From positions 1-33,446 of the forward strand of contig JAKBNN010000051.1 of assembly GCA_021831025.1 (NCBI GenBank): 33,446 nucleotides of DNA, read 5' to 3'. Below are positions 32,332-33,446 of the stretch, in pieces. A program made the translations under genes and the position numbers. The notes beneath the pieces were generated by a model that had not been told where the DNA came from, searched no databases, and was given only the letters and a program-made list of their open reading frames with translations. The stretch comes from a bacterium. GTDB taxonomy: Bacteria > SZUA-79 > Acidulodesulfobacterales > Acidulodesulfobacteraceae. Within the stretch, counting starts at the first letter, position 1, and the number at the start of each line of letters is the position of its first letter.

Positions 32332-32449
32332 TATTACCTTAACTCACTGTTAGAGACTATAAAAATTGATTCAACAAGTTATAAATATTGGATTCCCGCT
32401 TATGCGGGAATCCAGAAAAAGAAATTTCTAACGGTGAGTTAAGGTATTA
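32332..32449. mobile_element. Second small inverted-repeat element, upstream of acpP
   Basis: The element spans 32337-32444 (108 bp). Its left end CCTTAACTCACTGTTAGAGA matches the reverse complement of the right end at 18 of 20 bases. TATTA flanks it on both sides (32332-32336 and 32445-32449), a possible 5-bp target duplication in AT-rich sequence. Inside is a perfect 11-bp hairpin, TGGATTCCCGC / GCGGGAATCCA (32389-32399 and 32404-32414), the same core as the element at 3516. The terminal repeats differ from that family. Confidence 0.7.
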
Positions 32450-32499
32450 ATTAATTTTATGAATTTAAATTAATTAACAAGGAGGGGGTGAAAAAGTAA

Positions 32500-32733
32500 A
32501 TGTCAGTGGAAAAAAGGGTTAAAGAAATAATCGTCGAGCAGCTCGGGGTTACTCCCGATGAGGTTACGAACGAGGCTTCATTTGTCGAAGACCTTGGCGC
32601 GGATTCTTTGGACACCGTAGAATTGGTTATGGCTTTTGAAGAGGAGTTCGGGATAGAGATATCCGATGAAGATGCCGAAAAGATTAAAACGGTTCAAGAT
32701 GCAGTTTCATATATCGATGAGCATACAAAATAA
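32500..32733 (+). CDS. acpP: Acyl carrier protein
   Basis: The acidic carrier of growing acyl chains. The 77-residue protein has the phosphopantetheine site GADSLDTVE with Ser36 and the acidic helix [24 protein letters not shown] at 32481-32488 precedes ATG 32500. The inverted-repeat element at 32337-32444 lies between fabG and this gene. Confidence 0.98.
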   Translation: MSVEKRVKEIIVEQLGVTPDEVTNEASFVEDLGADSLDTVELVMAFEEEFGIEISDEDAEKIKTVQDAVSYIDEHTK

Positions 32734-32786
32734 TTTGCATCTTTATTATTAAAACCATCAAAATAAAGATTTATAACGGATTTATT

Positions 32787-33446
32787 ATGAGAACAGTTAA
32801 TTGCGATAGAAGAGTCGTCATTACGGGACTTTCCATGATTACTGCGCTTGGTAACGATACTGAATCGTCCTGGAATAAGATGATAAAAGGGGAAAGCGGC
32901 ATCGGTTTAATTACCCGCTTTGATACGGAAAGCTACGCGACTAAGATAGCCGGCGAGGTAAAAGGGTTTAATCCCGAGAGATTTATCGACAAAAAAGAAG
33001 TTAAAAAAATGGACCAATTTATTCATTACGCTTATGCCTGTTCCAAAATGGCCATTGATATGTCTGGACTTGGGATTACGAAAGAAAATGCTCACAGGGT
33101 CGGCGTATGGATTGGCGCCGGCATCGGCGGACTTATGACCATAGAAAAGTATCACACGCTGCTTTTGGAAGGAGGACCTAAAAAAATTTCGCCGTTTTTT
33201 ATCCCGATGCTTTTAATAAATCTGGCGCCGGGCCAGATTTCAATAATGACGGGAGCTAAAGGCCCTAACGCCAGTACCGTATCTGCCTGTTCCACAGGCA
33301 CCAATTCCATTGGCGACGCGTACAAAATAATAGCAAGGGGAGACGCCGACGCGATGATAGCGGGCGGCGCCGAATCTACGATTACCCCGCTCTGTATTTC
33401 GGGTTTTAACGCGATGAAGGCGCTTTCCATAAGAAACGACAGATCG
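32787..33446 (+). CDS. fabF: 3-oxoacyl-ACP synthase II (FabF), 3' truncated by window end
   Basis: It elongates acyl-ACP by condensing with malonyl-ACP. The first 220 codons are present, open to the last base. The start RRVVITGLSMITALGN and the active-site block VSACSTGTNSIGDAYK with Cys169 are diagnostic; the usual TACATG reads SACSTG. IAGGAESTITPL follows. It lies 53 bases after acpP in the standard fabG-acpP-fabF order. The two His residues of the Cys-His-His triad lie beyond the window. Confidence 0.96.
   Translation, partial: MRTVNCDRRVVITGLSMITALGNDTESSWNKMIKGESGIGLITRFDTESYATKIAGEVKGFNPERFIDKKEVKKMDQFIHYAYACSKMAIDMSGLGITKENAHRVGVWIGAGIGGLMTIEKYHTLLLEGGPKKISPFFIPMLLINLAPGQISIMTGAKGPNASTVSACSTGTNSIGDAYKIIARGDADAMIAGGAESTITPLCISGFNAMKALSIRNDRS

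Noticed and set aside
1..33446. CRISPR arrays, tRNA or rRNA genes, prophage
   Set aside because: No regularly spaced repeats, tRNA-like cloverleaf ends, rRNA blocks, integrases or phage genes were seen in the gaps.

Overview
This window looks like a piece of a chromosome from an AT-rich anaerobic bacterium. The housekeeping genes are bacterial (dnaX-ybaB-recR, ffh-rpsP-rimM-trmD-rplS, rpmF-plsX-fabHKDG-acpP-fabF). Alongside them is a nickel CO dehydrogenase module. Gene content and the dispersed GGATTCC(C/T)GC palindromes suggest a deltaproteobacterial/Desulfobacterota-type anaerobe; I cannot place it more precisely from sequence alone, and no marker in the window settles it.

Layout. 1-3501 (+): end of a CooF-type ferredoxin, the CO dehydrogenase catalytic subunit cooS and an FAD/NAD(P)H oxidoreductase, which together form a soluble CO-oxidising electron-transfer module. 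3502-4984: a MITE-like element with a target duplication, then a promoter, a cobalamin riboswitch and a nickel/cobalt permease. 5170-7643: a DsrE-like protein, an intrinsic terminator, an archaeal/eukaryal-flavoured histidyl-tRNA synthetase and a HAD hydrolase. 8035-11420: a two-subunit pyruvate carboxylase (PycA/PycB). 11625-17501 (+): a MEMO-family protein, gltX, rnhB, yraN, a nitrilase-fold amidase paired with nadE, and rsmI. 17513-24552 (-): acylphosphatase, a phasin-like coiled-coil protein, rplS, trmD, rimM, rpsP, ffh, recR, ybaB and dnaX (listed 3' to 5'). 24637-33446 (+): an archaeal-type valyl-tRNA synthetase, then the L32/phospholipid/fatty-acid cluster ending in a truncated fabF.

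How the genes fit together. CO oxidation at CooS would pass electrons through CooF to the flavoprotein and on to NAD(P). The neighbouring metal permease could supply nickel to CooS or cobalt to B12; its riboswitch argues for cobalt. PycAB makes oxaloacetate from pyruvate. NadE with its nitrilase partner completes NAD. The fab cluster supplies acyl-ACP, and PlsX makes acyl-phosphate for phospholipids.

No phage, CRISPR, rRNA or tRNA gene was seen. The most unusual features are non-coding: at least two families of small inverted-repeat elements, both sharing a GGATTCCYGC hairpin and sitting next to promoters or 5' leaders; a 32-bp perfect direct repeat before the MEMO gene; and several genes whose -10 box lies so close to the start codon that leaderless mRNAs are likely. 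I did not find a convincing wholly new multi-gene system.
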